DNA of 64,000 nt from Allobacillus salarius (GTDB taxonomy: Bacteria > Bacillota > Bacilli > Bacillales > Alkalibacillaceae), in the NCBI RefSeq assembly GCF_007559425.1, contig NZ_VMHE01000004.1, positions 1 to 64,000 on the forward strand. The letters are read 5' to 3'. Under the pieces are notes generated by a model. That model was not told the origin of the DNA, searched no databases, and worked only from the letters and a program-made list of their open reading frames with translations. Positions 51,858 through 62,205 of this stretch are shown piece after piece (within the stretch, counting starts at the first letter, position 1; each line of letters begins with the position of its first letter). Position numbers and translations under genes: made by a program.

Positions 51858-52688
51858 TTATGGAGCTGGTTGGCAAACCGGGCAGAAATGTGTCCCACGT
51901 CCACCAACTTTAATTTTTTCAATCTCTGTTCCACACACTTTACATGGTTCGCCTTCTTTTCCGTAAACGGCAATCTGAAGCTGAAACATGCCTATCTCAC
52001 CAAGCGAATTTAAATAAGAACGAATAGACGAACCCCCGACTTTGATTGCATCCTCCAACACTTTTATAATCATTTCATGCAATCTTTCACACTCTTGCAT
52101 AGACAATGTATTGGAAATCCGCTCCGGATGAAGATTACTCCAGAACAATGCTTCATCAACGTAAATGTTTCCTAGCCCTGTGACAATCGATTGATCGAGT
52201 AAAGCAGGTTTTATTTTACGTGTTGTTTTTCGTAATTTAGCATGCAAATATTCTGGTGAGAACCCTTCTTCAAATGGCTCGAATCCGAGTTTATTTAACG
52301 GTGCTGTCGTTAATTCTGTTCCATTTGACTTCAAGTGCATCGTACCGAATTTACGCACATCACGATAACGAAGTTCTTTCCCGTTCGATAATGTAAAAAT
52401 AATATGTGTATGGGCATCTTTAGGTTCATTAGCTTCATGAATGCCATACTTTCCTTCCATTCTCAAATGGGAAACAAGTGTGTAATCATTTAGACGAAAT
52501 AATAAGAACTTTCCTAGTCGATCGATTTGCTGAAAGGCTTGACCAATAAGTAAATGCCTGAATGCTTCCGAATCTTCAGGTTCTTTGACAATCCTCGCAT
52601 AATGAATTTCGACGTCCTTGATCGTCGTGCCGCTAATTAACGGTTCCAGCGTACGACGAACAGTTTCCACCTCTGGTAGTTCAGGCAA
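51858..52688 (-). CDS. mutM: Formamidopyrimidine-DNA glycosylase (TTG start)
   Basis: Fpg removes 8-oxoguanine and ring-opened purines and cleaves the abasic site. The 276-residue protein has the N-terminal catalytic Pro-Glu (MPELPEVETVRR) and the LVSHLRMEGKYG strand. The H2TH region with LLDQSIVTGLGNIYVDEALF and the C-terminal zinc finger (CKVCGTEIEKI with FCPVCQ) complete it. It starts at a TTG, with GAGAGGAAG eight bases upstream. It follows polA, as in Bacillus subtilis. Confidence 0.96.
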   Translation of the reverse strand: MPELPEVETVRRTLEPLISGTTIKDVEIHYARIVKEPEDSEAFRHLLIGQAFQQIDRLGKFLLFRLNDYTLVSHLRMEGKYGIHEANEPKDAHTHIIFTLSNGKELRYRDVRKFGTMHLKSNGTELTTAPLNKLGFEPFEEGFSPEYLHAKLRKTTRKIKPALLDQSIVTGLGNIYVDEALFWSNLHPERISNTLSMQECERLHEMIIKVLEDAIKVGGSSIRSYLNSLGEIGMFQLQIAVYGKEGEPCKVCGTEIEKIKVGGRGTHFCPVCQPAP

Positions 52689-52748
52689 TTGTTGTACTTC
52701 CTCTCTTCCGTGATCTCTTCTATCTAATTTTTATCTCTAGAACTTAGG

Positions 52749-55382
52749 CTATTTAGCATCATACCATGTATCCCCATAAGAGGCATCGACTCTTAATGGT
52801 ACATCCAATGAAACTGTGTTTTCCATAGCTCTCGTCACAAGTTTTTTCAATGCGTCGACATCTTCTTTTGCCACTTCAAAAATCAATTCGTCATGAACTT
52901 GCAAAAGCATATTTGCATGAATATCAGAGTCTTCTAATGCTCGTTTCACATCAATCATCGCTTGCTTAATGACATCGGCTGCACTCCCTTGAATTGGTGA
53001 GTTCATAGCTGTCCGTTCGGCAAAGCTACGACGGTTAAAGTTACGCGCGTTAATTTCCGGCAAGTAGCGGCGTCGTTTCATAATTGTCTCAACATACCCG
53101 TCACGTTTCGCTTGATTGACGATTTCCTCCATATACTGCTTAACACCTGGATAGCTATTCAAATACGTATTAATGAACACGCCGGCTTCTTTTCTGGAAA
53201 TTCCCAAACTTTGACTTAAGCCATAATCACTGATTCCATAAACAATTCCGAAGTTAACCGCTTTTGCATGACGCCTCATGAGCGATGTTACTTCATCTTC
53301 TTTGACGTTAAACACTTCACTTGCTGTTTGCGTATGGATGTCTTTCCCTTGTCTGAATGCTTCAATTAACTTTTCATCTTGAGAGATATGAGCTAAAACT
53401 CGGAGTTCGATTTGCGAATAATCGGCTGCAAGCATTACCCATTCATCTTTAGACGGAATGAATGCTTGGCGAATTTTACGCCCTTCTTCCAAACGAATCG
53501 GTATGTTTTGTAAATTCGGGTCTACCGAGCTCAAGCGACCTGTTTGCGTTAATACTTGATTAAAACGCGTATGAATTTTATTCGTATCTTTGTATACGAC
53601 TTTTAATAAACCTTCTAAATAGGTTGATTGTAATTTACGCAACTGTCGATAGAGAAGAATTTGATCGACAATCTCATGCTCATGTTGTAATTTTTCAAGA
53701 ACATCAGCAGCTGTAGAATAGCCTGTCTTTGTTTTTTTAATGACTGGTAAGCCTAAGTCTTCAAATAGAACGACACCAAGCTGCTTCGGTGAATCGATGT
53801 TAAATGTTTGTCCCGCCAGTTCATGAATTCTTTTCTCAATCTCTTGTAAACGTAAGTCCAGATCATCCTTCATTTCTTTCAAACGCTCGACATCTGTTCG
53901 GACGCCGATATATTCCATTTCACCTAAAATAATGGATAGTGGCATTTCTAATTCATGAAATAGATTTTCTTGTTCATTTTCTTGCAGTTCGTTTTGTAGT
54001 ATTTCATACAGTTGATGGCCTACATAGGCTTTGCGTACAATATGTTCTGCATATACGTCTTCATCTGGAAGCTTTCGTTTAGCACCTTTTCCATAAATCT
54101 CTTCGTCAAACGAAGTATCGTGGATACCATAAAATGTCGCAACACCCGGCAAATCATGTGCAGAGTTTTGCGGATTGACGATATATGAAGCGAGCAATAA
54201 ATCGAATATAATGCCTTCCACTTCAATACCTTTCCAAGCAAGAGCAACTTTCATCGCTTTTGAATCACTGACGATTTTCTTCTTTTCTGGATTCTTAAGC
54301 CAGTCAACGAACTGCGTTGATTCAAGTGCGATATCTGTCGGGATGAAATAATGCCCGGTTTCATTGGATAAAGAAAAACCAACTATATCGGATGAATGAT
54401 AGTTTTCTTCCCATGACTCCATAATGAAAATATTTTCTTTCGGGCTAAGGATAGCATCATCAAACTCACTGATCTTTTGAAAGCTCACCTCAGCACGCTC
54501 AACCGGCTCTTCGCTTGCTTCCCCGTCAATTCGGTCCATTAATGAGTTAAATCCGTAAGCTTTAAAAACTTCAATTACTTTCTGTGTCTCATAGCCCGGA
54601 TAAACGATGTCATCGACACTGATTTCAATCGGCGAATTTCGATCGATTGTCACTAACTCTTTACTCATGAATGCATCTTCTTTATGATTCGTTAGATTTT
54701 CTTTTAATTTTTTACCGCTTATTTCTTCTAGATTTTCATAGATGTTTTCGAGTGTGTCAAACTGGTTCAACAGTTTTGCCGCTGTTTTCTGCCCGACACC
54801 AGCGACTCCTGGGATATTATCTGAAGGATCACCCATTAAAGCTTTGAAGTCGATTAACTGTTCTCTAGAAACACCCATTTTTTCAGGAATTGTTGCTGGT
54901 GTGTAGGCTTCTAAATCAGATGTTCCTTTTTTAGAGATCGATACGGTTGTATAATCATCAGCTAACTGCAATAAGTCTTTATCACCTGTAATGATGTTCG
55001 TATGCTTTTTTTGCTCGGATGCCTGCTTTGAAATCGTTCCAATAATATCATCCGCTTCATACTGGTCCAATTCATAATGTTTAATTCCGAATGCATCTAG
55101 TAACTGACGCACAATTAAAAATTGTTCAGAGAGTTCTGGTGGCGTTTTTTGTCTTCCACCTTTATACTCTTTGTACGTCTCATGACGGAAAGTCGTTTTT
55201 CCTGCATCGAAGGCAACCAATATACTCTCTGGCTTTTTTTCTTCTAATACCTTCAAAAGCATCGTCGTAAAACCATAAACGGCATTCGTGTGAACCCCTT
55301 GATCATTACTCAAGAGAGGCAACGCGAAAAACGCCCGATACAAGACACTGTTCCCGTCAATTAAAATAACTTCATCAGCCAT
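52749..55382 (-). CDS. polA: DNA polymerase I
   Basis: Pol I removes RNA primers and fills repair gaps. The 877-residue protein has the N-terminal 5'-3' nuclease (DGNSVLYRAFFALP and TGDKDLLQLADD), a middle proofreading-like domain, and the polymerase domain with motif A AADYSQIELRVLAH, motif B RRHAKAVNFGIVYGISDYG and motif C LQVHDELIFE. The middle domain lacks the acidic DxE exonuclease motif (it begins NIFIMESWEENYH), so proofreading is probably absent, as in other Bacillus Pol I. It is downstream of phoR. Confidence 0.97.
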   Translation of the reverse strand: MADEVILIDGNSVLYRAFFALPLLSNDQGVHTNAVYGFTTMLLKVLEEKKPESILVAFDAGKTTFRHETYKEYKGGRQKTPPELSEQFLIVRQLLDAFGIKHYELDQYEADDIIGTISKQASEQKKHTNIITGDKDLLQLADDYTTVSISKKGTSDLEAYTPATIPEKMGVSREQLIDFKALMGDPSDNIPGVAGVGQKTAAKLLNQFDTLENIYENLEEISGKKLKENLTNHKEDAFMSKELVTIDRNSPIEISVDDIVYPGYETQKVIEVFKAYGFNSLMDRIDGEASEEPVERAEVSFQKISEFDDAILSPKENIFIMESWEENYHSSDIVGFSLSNETGHYFIPTDIALESTQFVDWLKNPEKKKIVSDSKAMKVALAWKGIEVEGIIFDLLLASYIVNPQNSAHDLPGVATFYGIHDTSFDEEIYGKGAKRKLPDEDVYAEHIVRKAYVGHQLYEILQNELQENEQENLFHELEMPLSIILGEMEYIGVRTDVERLKEMKDDLDLRLQEIEKRIHELAGQTFNIDSPKQLGVVLFEDLGLPVIKKTKTGYSTAADVLEKLQHEHEIVDQILLYRQLRKLQSTYLEGLLKVVYKDTNKIHTRFNQVLTQTGRLSSVDPNLQNIPIRLEEGRKIRQAFIPSKDEWVMLAADYSQIELRVLAHISQDEKLIEAFRQGKDIHTQTASEVFNVKEDEVTSLMRRHAKAVNFGIVYGISDYGLSQSLGISRKEAGVFINTYLNSYPGVKQYMEEIVNQAKRDGYVETIMKRRRYLPEINARNFNRRSFAERTAMNSPIQGSAADVIKQAMIDVKRALEDSDIHANMLLQVHDELIFEVAKEDVDALKKLVTRAMENTVSLDVPLRVDASYGDTWYDAK

Positions 55383-55412
55383 TCAAGCACCTCATTTTCT
55401 ATTTCTCAATTC

Positions 55413-57119
55413 TTACTTGTTTCTAGGCAAATGAACAGTAATTTCCGTTCCTTCACCGAACGTACTATCAATCTCAATCTCGCCCTCATGTACTTCAACG
55501 ATATGCTTAACAATCGATAATCCTAAGCCAGTCCCGCCGGATTGTCGGCTTCTTGCTTGATCGACCCGGTAAAACCTTTCAAAAATGCGGTGAAGTTTTT
55601 CCTTTGGTATACCAATTCCATTATCTTTAATTCTTAAGATGATTTCTTCGTCCGTTTGATCGATCGTCCATTCAATAGATCCACCTTCATCCGTATATTG
55701 AACAGCATTTACATATAAGTTCAATACTAATTGATACCAACGATGGTAGTCTGCAAAGACCGTTAAATCCTCCGGTACATGAACCTCTGTTTTTATATTT
55801 TTTTCCACTATTTTATCTTCAACAACTTGATGAACTTCATCCATTAACATTTTTAAACGAAATTCCGTTTTCTCCAGTTGAAATGAATCTTTTTCAAGTA
55901 AAGCTAAATCCAATAAATCTTCAACAAGATTATTCAAGCGCTTGCTTTCTTTTTCAATAATCTTCAAAAATTCATTCGCTTTCTGTTCATCCACTTTCTG
56001 TTCTAACAATGTTTCTGCAAAACCTTGCATGGAGGTCAATGGCGTTCTCAATTCATGTGAGACGTTGGCAACAAAGTCTTTCCGTACATTCTCAACTTGC
56101 TTTATTTGTGTAATGTCATGACAGACGACGACAATACCTTTCCACGTATCATCTGCATTCTTAATCGGCGCGACATGTACGTCAAAATAATGGCCTTGTG
56201 TTTTAATTTGCGCATGCTTTTTCTCTTCTGTAAAAATAGCTTCTTGAATCAATTCATTTAATTGTTCATGATCAATGACCTCGTAGTAAACCTCACCGAT
56301 AATCTTTTTCTCTTGAACAGAGAAATATTCGATGAACGCATCATTAATCAATCGTGTGATGCCTTTATCGTTCACTAATAAGACTCCGCTCACCATATTA
56401 TTGACAACTGTATTCAAACGGTCATTTTGATTCTCGTATTTTCCTGTAATGTACTCCAGGTTTCGAGCTAAACGGTTAATCGAATGACTCAATTCAGAGG
56501 CAATCCCATAGGGAGCATCATGAATTCTCACTTGATAATCTCCTTCGACTAGCCGTTCCGCTGTATCTGCCGCCTTTCGGATTGGCATGACATAACTATC
56601 ATATAAACGGTTTCCGAAACTCCATAGAAAAGCAATGACTAACGTAGCTAATATGCTGACAAGTAGCCAAACCGTCCATTGCAGTTCGCGGATAGGTAAT
56701 TCTTCGCTGACGACAACTAAGGTCGTGTTGTCAGAAACAGTATAACGATAAATTAACCGATCATTTTCCAACAGATACCCGGCTTCTGATGCCTGACCAC
56801 GAAGAACTTCTAAAAAGTCATCGTTGTCAGGAACAAATGTAGACAATTCTTGTTGGTGATCTTGGTAATATAAATCTACTTGAAAGTATTCGGCATAATA
56901 ATTGAGGTCCTCACTGTTCAAACGTCGACGGTCTGCCTCATCCTCGAGTTGCTCACCGATAAAGTTTGCATCGTTATTCAGTTGTTGTTCAGTAGACTGA
57001 ACGACATAGTGCTGTGCAATTTGAGAGAATACATAGCCAAGCACAGCAAAAAAAGCAATGATTAATAAAATATAAATATATAACGTATTTCGGTTTCCAG
57101 CTTTTCGGCTTTTCGTCAT
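55413..57119 (-). CDS. phoR: Phosphate-sensing histidine kinase PhoR
   Basis: PhoR phosphorylates PhoP under phosphate limitation. The 568-residue protein has a transmembrane helix at about 13-33, an extracytoplasmic sensor region (about 35-145), a second helix (about 147-167), HAMP, and a PAS domain (about 235-345). The dimerisation domain holds the phospho-acceptor His in FVANVSHELRTPLTSMQGF. The ATPase domain has LYVNAVQYTDEGG, DNGIGIPKEKLHRIFERFYR and GGTGLGLSIVKHIV. It starts three bases after phoP. Order mdh-phoP-phoR-polA is that of Bacillus subtilis, with three genes inserted before mdh. Confidence 0.95.
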   Translation of the reverse strand: MTKSRKAGNRNTLYIYILLIIAFFAVLGYVFSQIAQHYVVQSTEQQLNNDANFIGEQLEDEADRRRLNSEDLNYYAEYFQVDLYYQDHQQELSTFVPDNDDFLEVLRGQASEAGYLLENDRLIYRYTVSDNTTLVVVSEELPIRELQWTVWLLVSILATLVIAFLWSFGNRLYDSYVMPIRKAADTAERLVEGDYQVRIHDAPYGIASELSHSINRLARNLEYITGKYENQNDRLNTVVNNMVSGVLLVNDKGITRLINDAFIEYFSVQEKKIIGEVYYEVIDHEQLNELIQEAIFTEEKKHAQIKTQGHYFDVHVAPIKNADDTWKGIVVVCHDITQIKQVENVRKDFVANVSHELRTPLTSMQGFAETLLEQKVDEQKANEFLKIIEKESKRLNNLVEDLLDLALLEKDSFQLEKTEFRLKMLMDEVHQVVEDKIVEKNIKTEVHVPEDLTVFADYHRWYQLVLNLYVNAVQYTDEGGSIEWTIDQTDEEIILRIKDNGIGIPKEKLHRIFERFYRVDQARSRQSGGTGLGLSIVKHIVEVHEGEIEIDSTFGEGTEITVHLPRNK

Positions 57120-57122
57120 GTT

Positions 57123-57806
57123 TTATCCCTCAATTTTATAACCAATTCCTCTGACCGTTTTTATCAATGTTGGTTTTTTAGGATCTAACTCCAGTTTTTC
57201 ACGCAGATGGCTAATATGTACATCGACGATTCTTGTATCTCCAACGAAGTCAAAATCCCAAACATCTTTTAGCAAATCGGCACGCGGAACCGGTTTGTTT
57301 TTTCGTTTCACTAAATAGATTAGTAAATCAAACTCTTTTTTTGTAAATTCAACGAGTTCATCTTCTTTAAATACTTCATATGTTTCTGGATCTACACGAA
57401 TATGAGCCAGTCGAATTTGTTTTCCTGACTCCTCCACCGGCTGCGTTCGTCTCAAAACAACTTTTACGCGGGTCACCAATTCTTTAGGACTAAAGGGCTT
57501 CGTCATATAATCATCTGCACCATATTCAAGTCCAGTGATCATATCCTGCTCATGACGCTTGGCCGTTAACATAATGATTGGTGTGTGAATATTATCCTGC
57601 CGTAACTTTTGACAGATCTCCATGCCGTCCATCGACGGAAGCATCAAGTCCAATACAATGAGATCAAAGTCTTCATTTTTCGCCGCTTCGTATGCTTGCT
57701 TTCCATCTTGATAGACGACAGTTTCAAATCCTTCTTGCTCTAAATTATATTCAATTAATGTAGTGATCGAATCCTCATCATCGACAATCAAAATACGCTG
57801 GCCCAT
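57123..57806 (-). CDS. phoP: Phosphate response regulator PhoP
   Basis: PhoP is the OmpR-type response regulator of the phosphate regulon. The 227-residue protein has a receiver domain with ILIVDDED (acidic pocket), the phosphorylated Asp in LIVLDLMLPSMDGME (about Asp53), and the switch Thr/Lys in MLTAKRHE and MTKPFSPKEL. The C-terminal winged helix has FTKKEFDLLIYLVKR, TRIVDVHISHLREKLE and IKTVRGIGYKIEG. ATG 57806 is preceded by TAGGGG; sixteen upstream codons are unlikely. Confidence 0.95.
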   Translation of the reverse strand: MGQRILIVDDEDSITTLIEYNLEQEGFETVVYQDGKQAYEAAKNEDFDLIVLDLMLPSMDGMEICQKLRQDNIHTPIIMLTAKRHEQDMITGLEYGADDYMTKPFSPKELVTRVKVVLRRTQPVEESGKQIRLAHIRVDPETYEVFKEDELVEFTKKEFDLLIYLVKRKNKPVPRADLLKDVWDFDFVGDTRIVDVHISHLREKLELDPKKPTLIKTVRGIGYKIEG

Positions 57807-57903
57807 CAAGTCAACCCCTACTATTCTTTTATATTTATCATATCGATAATTCACTAGTTTGAAAAGTAATAAGAAGTCGGGTCATCCGTGACAAAAAGAA
57901 ACG

Positions 57904-57941
57904 AAAATGGAACATCCATAAACACGATGCTCCATTTTTTA
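57904..57941 (-). terminator. Terminator of the 57961 gene
   Basis: ATGGAGCATC / GATGTTCCAT stem with a T-rich tail on either strand, 20 bases after the stop. Confidence 0.75.
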
Positions 57942-57960
57942 TTTGAAATGAATGAGGAAA

Positions 57961-60012
57961 CTAATTTCCAAATAACTGATCAATGACATCCTTATAATCG
58001 GTCGTCGGCACTTGACAGGAGAAGTTTTCACACACAAATATTGTCGTTTGACCATTGATCTGTCTATAACCTTCCGCAAAAGGTGCCACTTTCACTAGCT
58101 CTGTTGCATTACCAGCAATCAATGATAGTTGTGGGTTGTAGCTTTGTTGATAATGCTGAATGAACTCATTAAAACTATCTGCTTCCTTATTCCCTAATAA
58201 AACTATTTCTTTTGACGGAAAATCAGTCATGAGTAAACTTTGCAAGAAAAAGCTTGTGACATACGGATGTTTTTGAACGGTTGGATAAAATAAATGATAC
58301 ATCGCTTCAAGTTTTTCAATATAATTAGACTCACCCGTCAAGGATCCTAAGCGGGCTAATAGTACGCCTGCAACACTGTTTCCTGATGGGATGGCTCCTT
58401 CTTGGATTTCCTTTTCACGGTCGATCAATGTTTCACCATCGTCACCATAAAAGAAAAACCCGCCTTCTTGGTCATCCCAAAACAACGTGAATAGTTCATC
58501 CATCAATTGCTTCGCTATTTGTAAATACGTCAAGTCGAAATCAATTTCATAGTATTCCAAGTAGGCCCAGGCTAAATAAGCATAGTCATCTAAGTAAGCC
58601 TTGTATTTAACATCTTTTTCTCGGTATCTGGCCATTAAACGACTATTTTGATACATATTTTCTTCAATGAACGTAAGCGCTTGAGATGCCATGTCGGTAT
58701 ATTCAGGTTGTTGGTATGCCTTTGCTGCTTTAAGTAACGCAGTAATCATCATCGCATTCCAGGAGGTTAGCATTTTATCATCCACATGCGGATAAATTCG
58801 TTTTTCTCTTTCATTTAAGAGCAGATTGCGTGCTTCCTCCAATTGTTTACTTATTTCATGAACCGACAACTGATGACGTTCAGCGACTTGTTTTAAATCT
58901 ACGTCAATCAGATGAGGAATATTCTTTCCTTCAAAATTACCCTGTTTCGTTATTTGGTAAGCATCTGTATATAAATCACCTAGCTGCTCGCCCAAGATTT
59001 GATATACCTCTTCATAAGACCAAACGTAATATTTTCCTTCTTGTCCTTCTGAATCGGCATCAATGCCTGAATAGAAGAAGCCTTCTTCACTCGTCATTTC
59101 TCTTTTTACAAATTGAATAATCTGCTCACTAATTTGTTGGTAAAAAGGATTACGCGTTACTTGATAAGCCTCCGTATAGGCCATCAACAAAAATGCCTGA
59201 TCATACAGCATTTTCTCAAAATGTGGAACGAGCCACTTTTCATCTGTCGCATAACGTGTAAAGCCAAAACCGACATGGTCCCACAAACCACCATTAGCCA
59301 TTGCTTGAAGCGTATGTTCCGCCATTTGCAATGCCTGTTCATTATTCGTCTGATTATAATAGTTAAGTAAAAACAAGATGTTTTGAGGTGCTGGAAACTT
59401 AGGTGCCCCGCCGAAACCTCCATATGTTTCGTCATACAATCGAGTAAACAGTTCATATCCTCTGTGTACAGCGGTTTGATCCAATCGTTGTTCAGATGCT
59501 TTCAATTGAGAACGCTCAATCGCTCGCTCGACACTTGCGGTAACGTCTTTAATTTGCTTAGGATCATTTTGATACGTTTCATATAATTGCTTCACGACAT
59601 CTTGAAAGCTCGGTAATCCATAACGACCTTTTGGTGGAAAATAAGTCCCTGCATAAAACGGGATATGATCCGGTGTCATAAAGACGGACATAGGCCACCC
59701 ACCGTGCCCTGTCATCTGTTGACAGATTTTCATATAAACCGAATCGACATCCGGTCGTTCTTCCCGGTCAACTTTAATCGAAATGAAACGTTCATTTAGT
59801 AGCTTAGCTGTTTCTTCATCTTCGAAACTTTCATGTGCCATGACGTGACACCAATGACAGGTTGAATATCCGATTGATAAAAAAATGGGTTTGTTTTCTT
59901 TTTTCGCTTGATCGAATGCTTCTTCACCCCACGGATACCAATCAACTGGGTTATATGCATGTTGTAGGAGGTAAGGTGATTTTTCATTGATTAGACGATT
60001 GGGTTTATGCAT
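57961..60012 (-). CDS. Thioredoxin domain-containing protein, YyaL/DUF255 family
   Basis: The 683-residue cytoplasmic protein has an N-terminal thioredoxin-like DUF255 domain ([20 protein letters not shown], then the CxxC-type [15 protein letters not shown] at about 45-59 and [11 protein letters not shown]). A six-hairpin alpha/alpha-barrel region related to N-acyl-glucosamine epimerases follows ([43 protein letters not shown]). Human SSP411 is a homologue; the function is unknown. TTGGAGTG seven bases before ATG 60012 is chosen over five upstream codons. It is inserted between phoP and mdh. Confidence 0.88.
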   Translation of the reverse strand: MHKPNRLINEKSPYLLQHAYNPVDWYPWGEEAFDQAKKENKPIFLSIGYSTCHWCHVMAHESFEDEETAKLLNERFISIKVDREERPDVDSVYMKICQQMTGHGGWPMSVFMTPDHIPFYAGTYFPPKGRYGLPSFQDVVKQLYETYQNDPKQIKDVTASVERAIERSQLKASEQRLDQTAVHRGYELFTRLYDETYGGFGGAPKFPAPQNILFLLNYYNQTNNEQALQMAEHTLQAMANGGLWDHVGFGFTRYATDEKWLVPHFEKMLYDQAFLLMAYTEAYQVTRNPFYQQISEQIIQFVKREMTSEEGFFYSGIDADSEGQEGKYYVWSYEEVYQILGEQLGDLYTDAYQITKQGNFEGKNIPHLIDVDLKQVAERHQLSVHEISKQLEEARNLLLNEREKRIYPHVDDKMLTSWNAMMITALLKAAKAYQQPEYTDMASQALTFIEENMYQNSRLMARYREKDVKYKAYLDDYAYLAWAYLEYYEIDFDLTYLQIAKQLMDELFTLFWDDQEGGFFFYGDDGETLIDREKEIQEGAIPSGNSVAGVLLARLGSLTGESNYIEKLEAMYHLFYPTVQKHPYVTSFFLQSLLMTDFPSKEIVLLGNKEADSFNEFIQHYQQSYNPQLSLIAGNATELVKVAPFAEGYRQINGQTTIFVCENFSCQVPTTDYKDVIDQLFGN

Positions 60013-60111
60013 ATGCTGACACTCCAATAATTTATTTTAGCGAGTCGTTTCTCTTCTCCTATTATCTTATCACGTTATAAAGACGCCCAATCAACCGATA
60101 GACTTCAAAAT

Positions 60112-60153
60112 AGAAAACAGGCATTCACCCATCAGTTACAATGGTGAATGCCC
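60112..60153 (-). terminator. Terminator of the YugN-like gene
   Basis: GGCATTCACC / GGTGAATGCC perfect 10-bp stem with a 13-base loop and TGTTTTC tail on the minus strand. Confidence 0.75.
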
Positions 60154-60177
60154 TAACCAACAAAGCTATTCTCTTTC

Positions 60178-60603
60178 TTAAACCTCTTCCAAAAAGTTAA
60201 TGTGTGACACGATTTGTTCTACAGCTTGTTCGCCATTTTCTTCCCATTCATTTTTATCATGAATCTTTCCGTCCGTGTCTAGAGGTTTTTGAAATTGACC
60301 CAAACCTGAAATAGTTGCCAAAGCATTGGCATCTTTCTCCAAACCGATATTGACAACATGTTTAATGACATACGGTTTTTCAAATTCAATTAATGCATTG
60401 GGGCGATCGAGTTCTCCATCAATCACTTGAAAAGGCATACGCAAGTAGATCGTTTCACCAGCTTCTCGCCATAAAATTGAGTCAATGCAGCCACGGTCAT
60501 AGTCCCAGCAACCACCGAGTGTAAATTTAAGCCTTTTCGCTTCCGAAAGCATGTTTCCAAAAAACGTTCGCTTACCTTCAAGCTGAGTATCCAGTTCAAT
60601 CAT
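60178..60603 (-). CDS. YugN-family protein
   Basis: The 141-residue soluble protein shows the YugN-like pattern: MIELDTQLEGKRTFFGN, FTLGGCWDYDRGCIDSILW, then YLRMPFQVIDGELDRPNALI, VIKHVVNIGLE and FQKPLDTDG. No catalytic motif is evident. The family is confined largely to Bacillaceae and its role is unknown. It has its own terminator and no gene within 200 bases upstream, so it is probably monocistronic. Confidence 0.8.
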   Translation of the reverse strand: MIELDTQLEGKRTFFGNMLSEAKRLKFTLGGCWDYDRGCIDSILWREAGETIYLRMPFQVIDGELDRPNALIEFEKPYVIKHVVNIGLEKDANALATISGLGQFQKPLDTDGKIHDKNEWEENGEQAVEQIVSHINFLEEV

Positions 60604-60662
60604 TTGAATCCACCTTTACTATATAGTTTATGTTGGTCATAGTATTGGTTGATTCAGTGGAA

Positions 60663-60693
60663 ACATACCGGAATTCATGAAACTTTTGGTATG
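60663..60693. repeat. Inverted repeat ACATACC / GGTATGT
   Basis: Seven-base arms with an 17-base loop lie about 60 bases upstream of the YugN-like gene. It could be an operator or chance. Confidence 0.35.
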
Positions 60694-60722
60694 TATTAAA
60701 TGTGTCTCAGTAAAGAAAACAA

Positions 60723-60786
60723 CTCGGGAAAATATATTTTTTTCAAGTTAGTTTAACGCGACTCTAACTGCCATATATTTCCCGAG
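60723..60786. repeat. Long nested hairpin between the YugN-like and DUF2188 genes
   Basis: Outer arms CTCGGGAAAATATAT and ATATATTTCCCGAG pair over 14 bp with a one-base bulge. Inner arms AGTTAG and CTAACT pair again. The structure lies 37 bases beyond the end of the DUF2188 gene and may terminate it, but the T-run is within the stem rather than after it. It is unlike the other terminators here. Confidence 0.6.
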
Positions 60787-60822
60787 CAATAACGATTTCA
60801 TTTTAACCCTTAGAATACTATT

Positions 60823-61074
60823 TTACTTTGTTTCATAATTATATTGCTCTTCAATCTCTCCTGAAGAACTGTGAACATAAGCAATTGTGTCATTTTCATC
60901 AGCAAGTTCAATTGCTTTTTCAATCGCCTCATCTTTCGAATCCGTTGTATATTCTGGTTCTTCCTTGCCCTCTTCTTTCACTGCCCATTCTTCTTCAGAC
61001 GGTACAACGTGAAACCTTGCATCTTCCGTACCTGCTCTTTCTTTAAAAAACTCTTGTCGTTCTTGTTCAGACAT
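60823..61074 (-). CDS. DUF2188-domain protein
   Basis: The 83-residue acidic protein contains the DUF2188 pattern: ARFHVVPSEEEWAVKEEGKE, then TTDSKDEAIEKAIELADEND and a C-terminal IAYVHSSSGEIEEQYNY. These small domains occur in bacterial proteins of unknown role. AAGGAGG lies nine bases before the ATG, a strong site. It is a single gene between the YugN-like gene and mdh. Confidence 0.8.
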   Translation of the reverse strand: MSEQERQEFFKERAGTEDARFHVVPSEEEWAVKEEGKEEPEYTTDSKDEAIEKAIELADENDTIAYVHSSSGEIEEQYNYETK

Positions 61075-61146
61075 ATTTAAAACCTCCTTTAGTTGATTGA
61101 AAATTCATGTTGCATTAGTCGATACCCGAATCACAATTTGGAAAAC

Positions 61147-61187
61147 ATAAAAAATCCACCTTGGAAAATTCATTCCAAAGTGGATCA
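61147..61187 (-). terminator. mdh terminator
   Basis: GATCCACTTTGGAA / TTCCAAGGTGGAT stem with six Ts on the minus strand. Confidence 0.88.
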
Positions 61188-61195
61188 TATGACGA

Positions 61196-62143
61196 TTAAT
61201 TATCTTTGTTTAATACGTCCATTACTTGCTGAACGGATTGTGCTGATTGATCTAATTGAGTTTTTTCTTCATCTGTCAAATCAAGCTCTATAATTTTCTC
61301 GAGTCCGCTACCACCGAGAATTGTCGGTACTCCTAAATACATATCCTTGTAGCCGTATTCTCCTTCGAGATAAGCGATTGCAGGTAAAATTCGTCGCTGA
61401 TCTTTCAGAATTGCTTCTGTCATCTCTGTCAACGCAGCAGCAGGGGCATAGTATGCTGAACCATTTCCGAGTAACCCTACGATTTCACCGCCGCCTTTTC
61501 GTGTACGTTCCACAATCTCATCAAGGCGTTGTTTTGAAATGAGTTTCTCTAATGGAATCCCTCCTGCGTGAGAGTAACGAAGCATTGGCACCATGTCATC
61601 ACCATGCCCACCTAGAACGAATCCAGAAACATCCTTTACGGAAATATCCAGCTCTTCAGCGATGAATGTGCGAAAACGCGCTGTATCTAACACACCAGAC
61701 TGACCGATGATCCGGTTTTTAGGTAAACCAGCTGTTTGGTATACGGTATAGGTCATCGCATCAACTGGGTTCGTTAACACGAGAATAATCGGCTCCTTGG
61801 AGTACTTCATAATTTCTTGTGTTACAGATTTCATAATTTTAGAGTTTGTCGCTACAAGATCATCTCGACTCATTCCAGGTTTTCTAGCAATTCCTGCTGT
61901 AATGATGACGACATCAGAATCTTGTGTGTCAGCATAATTCGATGTGCCAACAATTTTTGCATCAAATCGTTGAACAGGACTTGCTTCTAACATATCTAGA
62001 GCCTTACCTTTAGTCGGGTCTTCCATGTCTGGAATATCGACTAAAACAACGTCAGCTAATTCCTTTTGAGCAACCATCAAAGCAGCTGTTGCACCTGTGA
62101 ATCCGGCACCGATGACTGAGACTTTCCTACGCTTGATTGTCAT
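61196..62143 (-). CDS. mdh: Malate dehydrogenase
   Basis: It oxidises malate to oxaloacetate with NAD in the TCA cycle. The 315-residue LDH-like enzyme has the NAD-binding [13 protein letters not shown] (about 10-22). The substrate loop [11 protein letters not shown] carries the arginines that select malate over lactate. [14 protein letters not shown] and the catalytic histidine in [11 protein letters not shown] follow. GAGGG precedes the ATG. It follows icd by 62 bases; citZ-icd-mdh is the Bacillus subtilis order. Confidence 0.97.
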   Translation of the reverse strand: MTIKRRKVSVIGAGFTGATAALMVAQKELADVVLVDIPDMEDPTKGKALDMLEASPVQRFDAKIVGTSNYADTQDSDVVIITAGIARKPGMSRDDLVATNSKIMKSVTQEIMKYSKEPIILVLTNPVDAMTYTVYQTAGLPKNRIIGQSGVLDTARFRTFIAEELDISVKDVSGFVLGGHGDDMVPMLRYSHAGGIPLEKLISKQRLDEIVERTRKGGGEIVGLLGNGSAYYAPAAALTEMTEAILKDQRRILPAIAYLEGEYGYKDMYLGVPTILGGSGLEKIIELDLTDEEKTQLDQSAQSVQQVMDVLNKDN

Positions 62144-62205
62144 CTAAAGCCTCCCTCAATTTGATTTCAACCAATTGATTCTAGCTTTCCACATTCAAAG
62201 AAACA

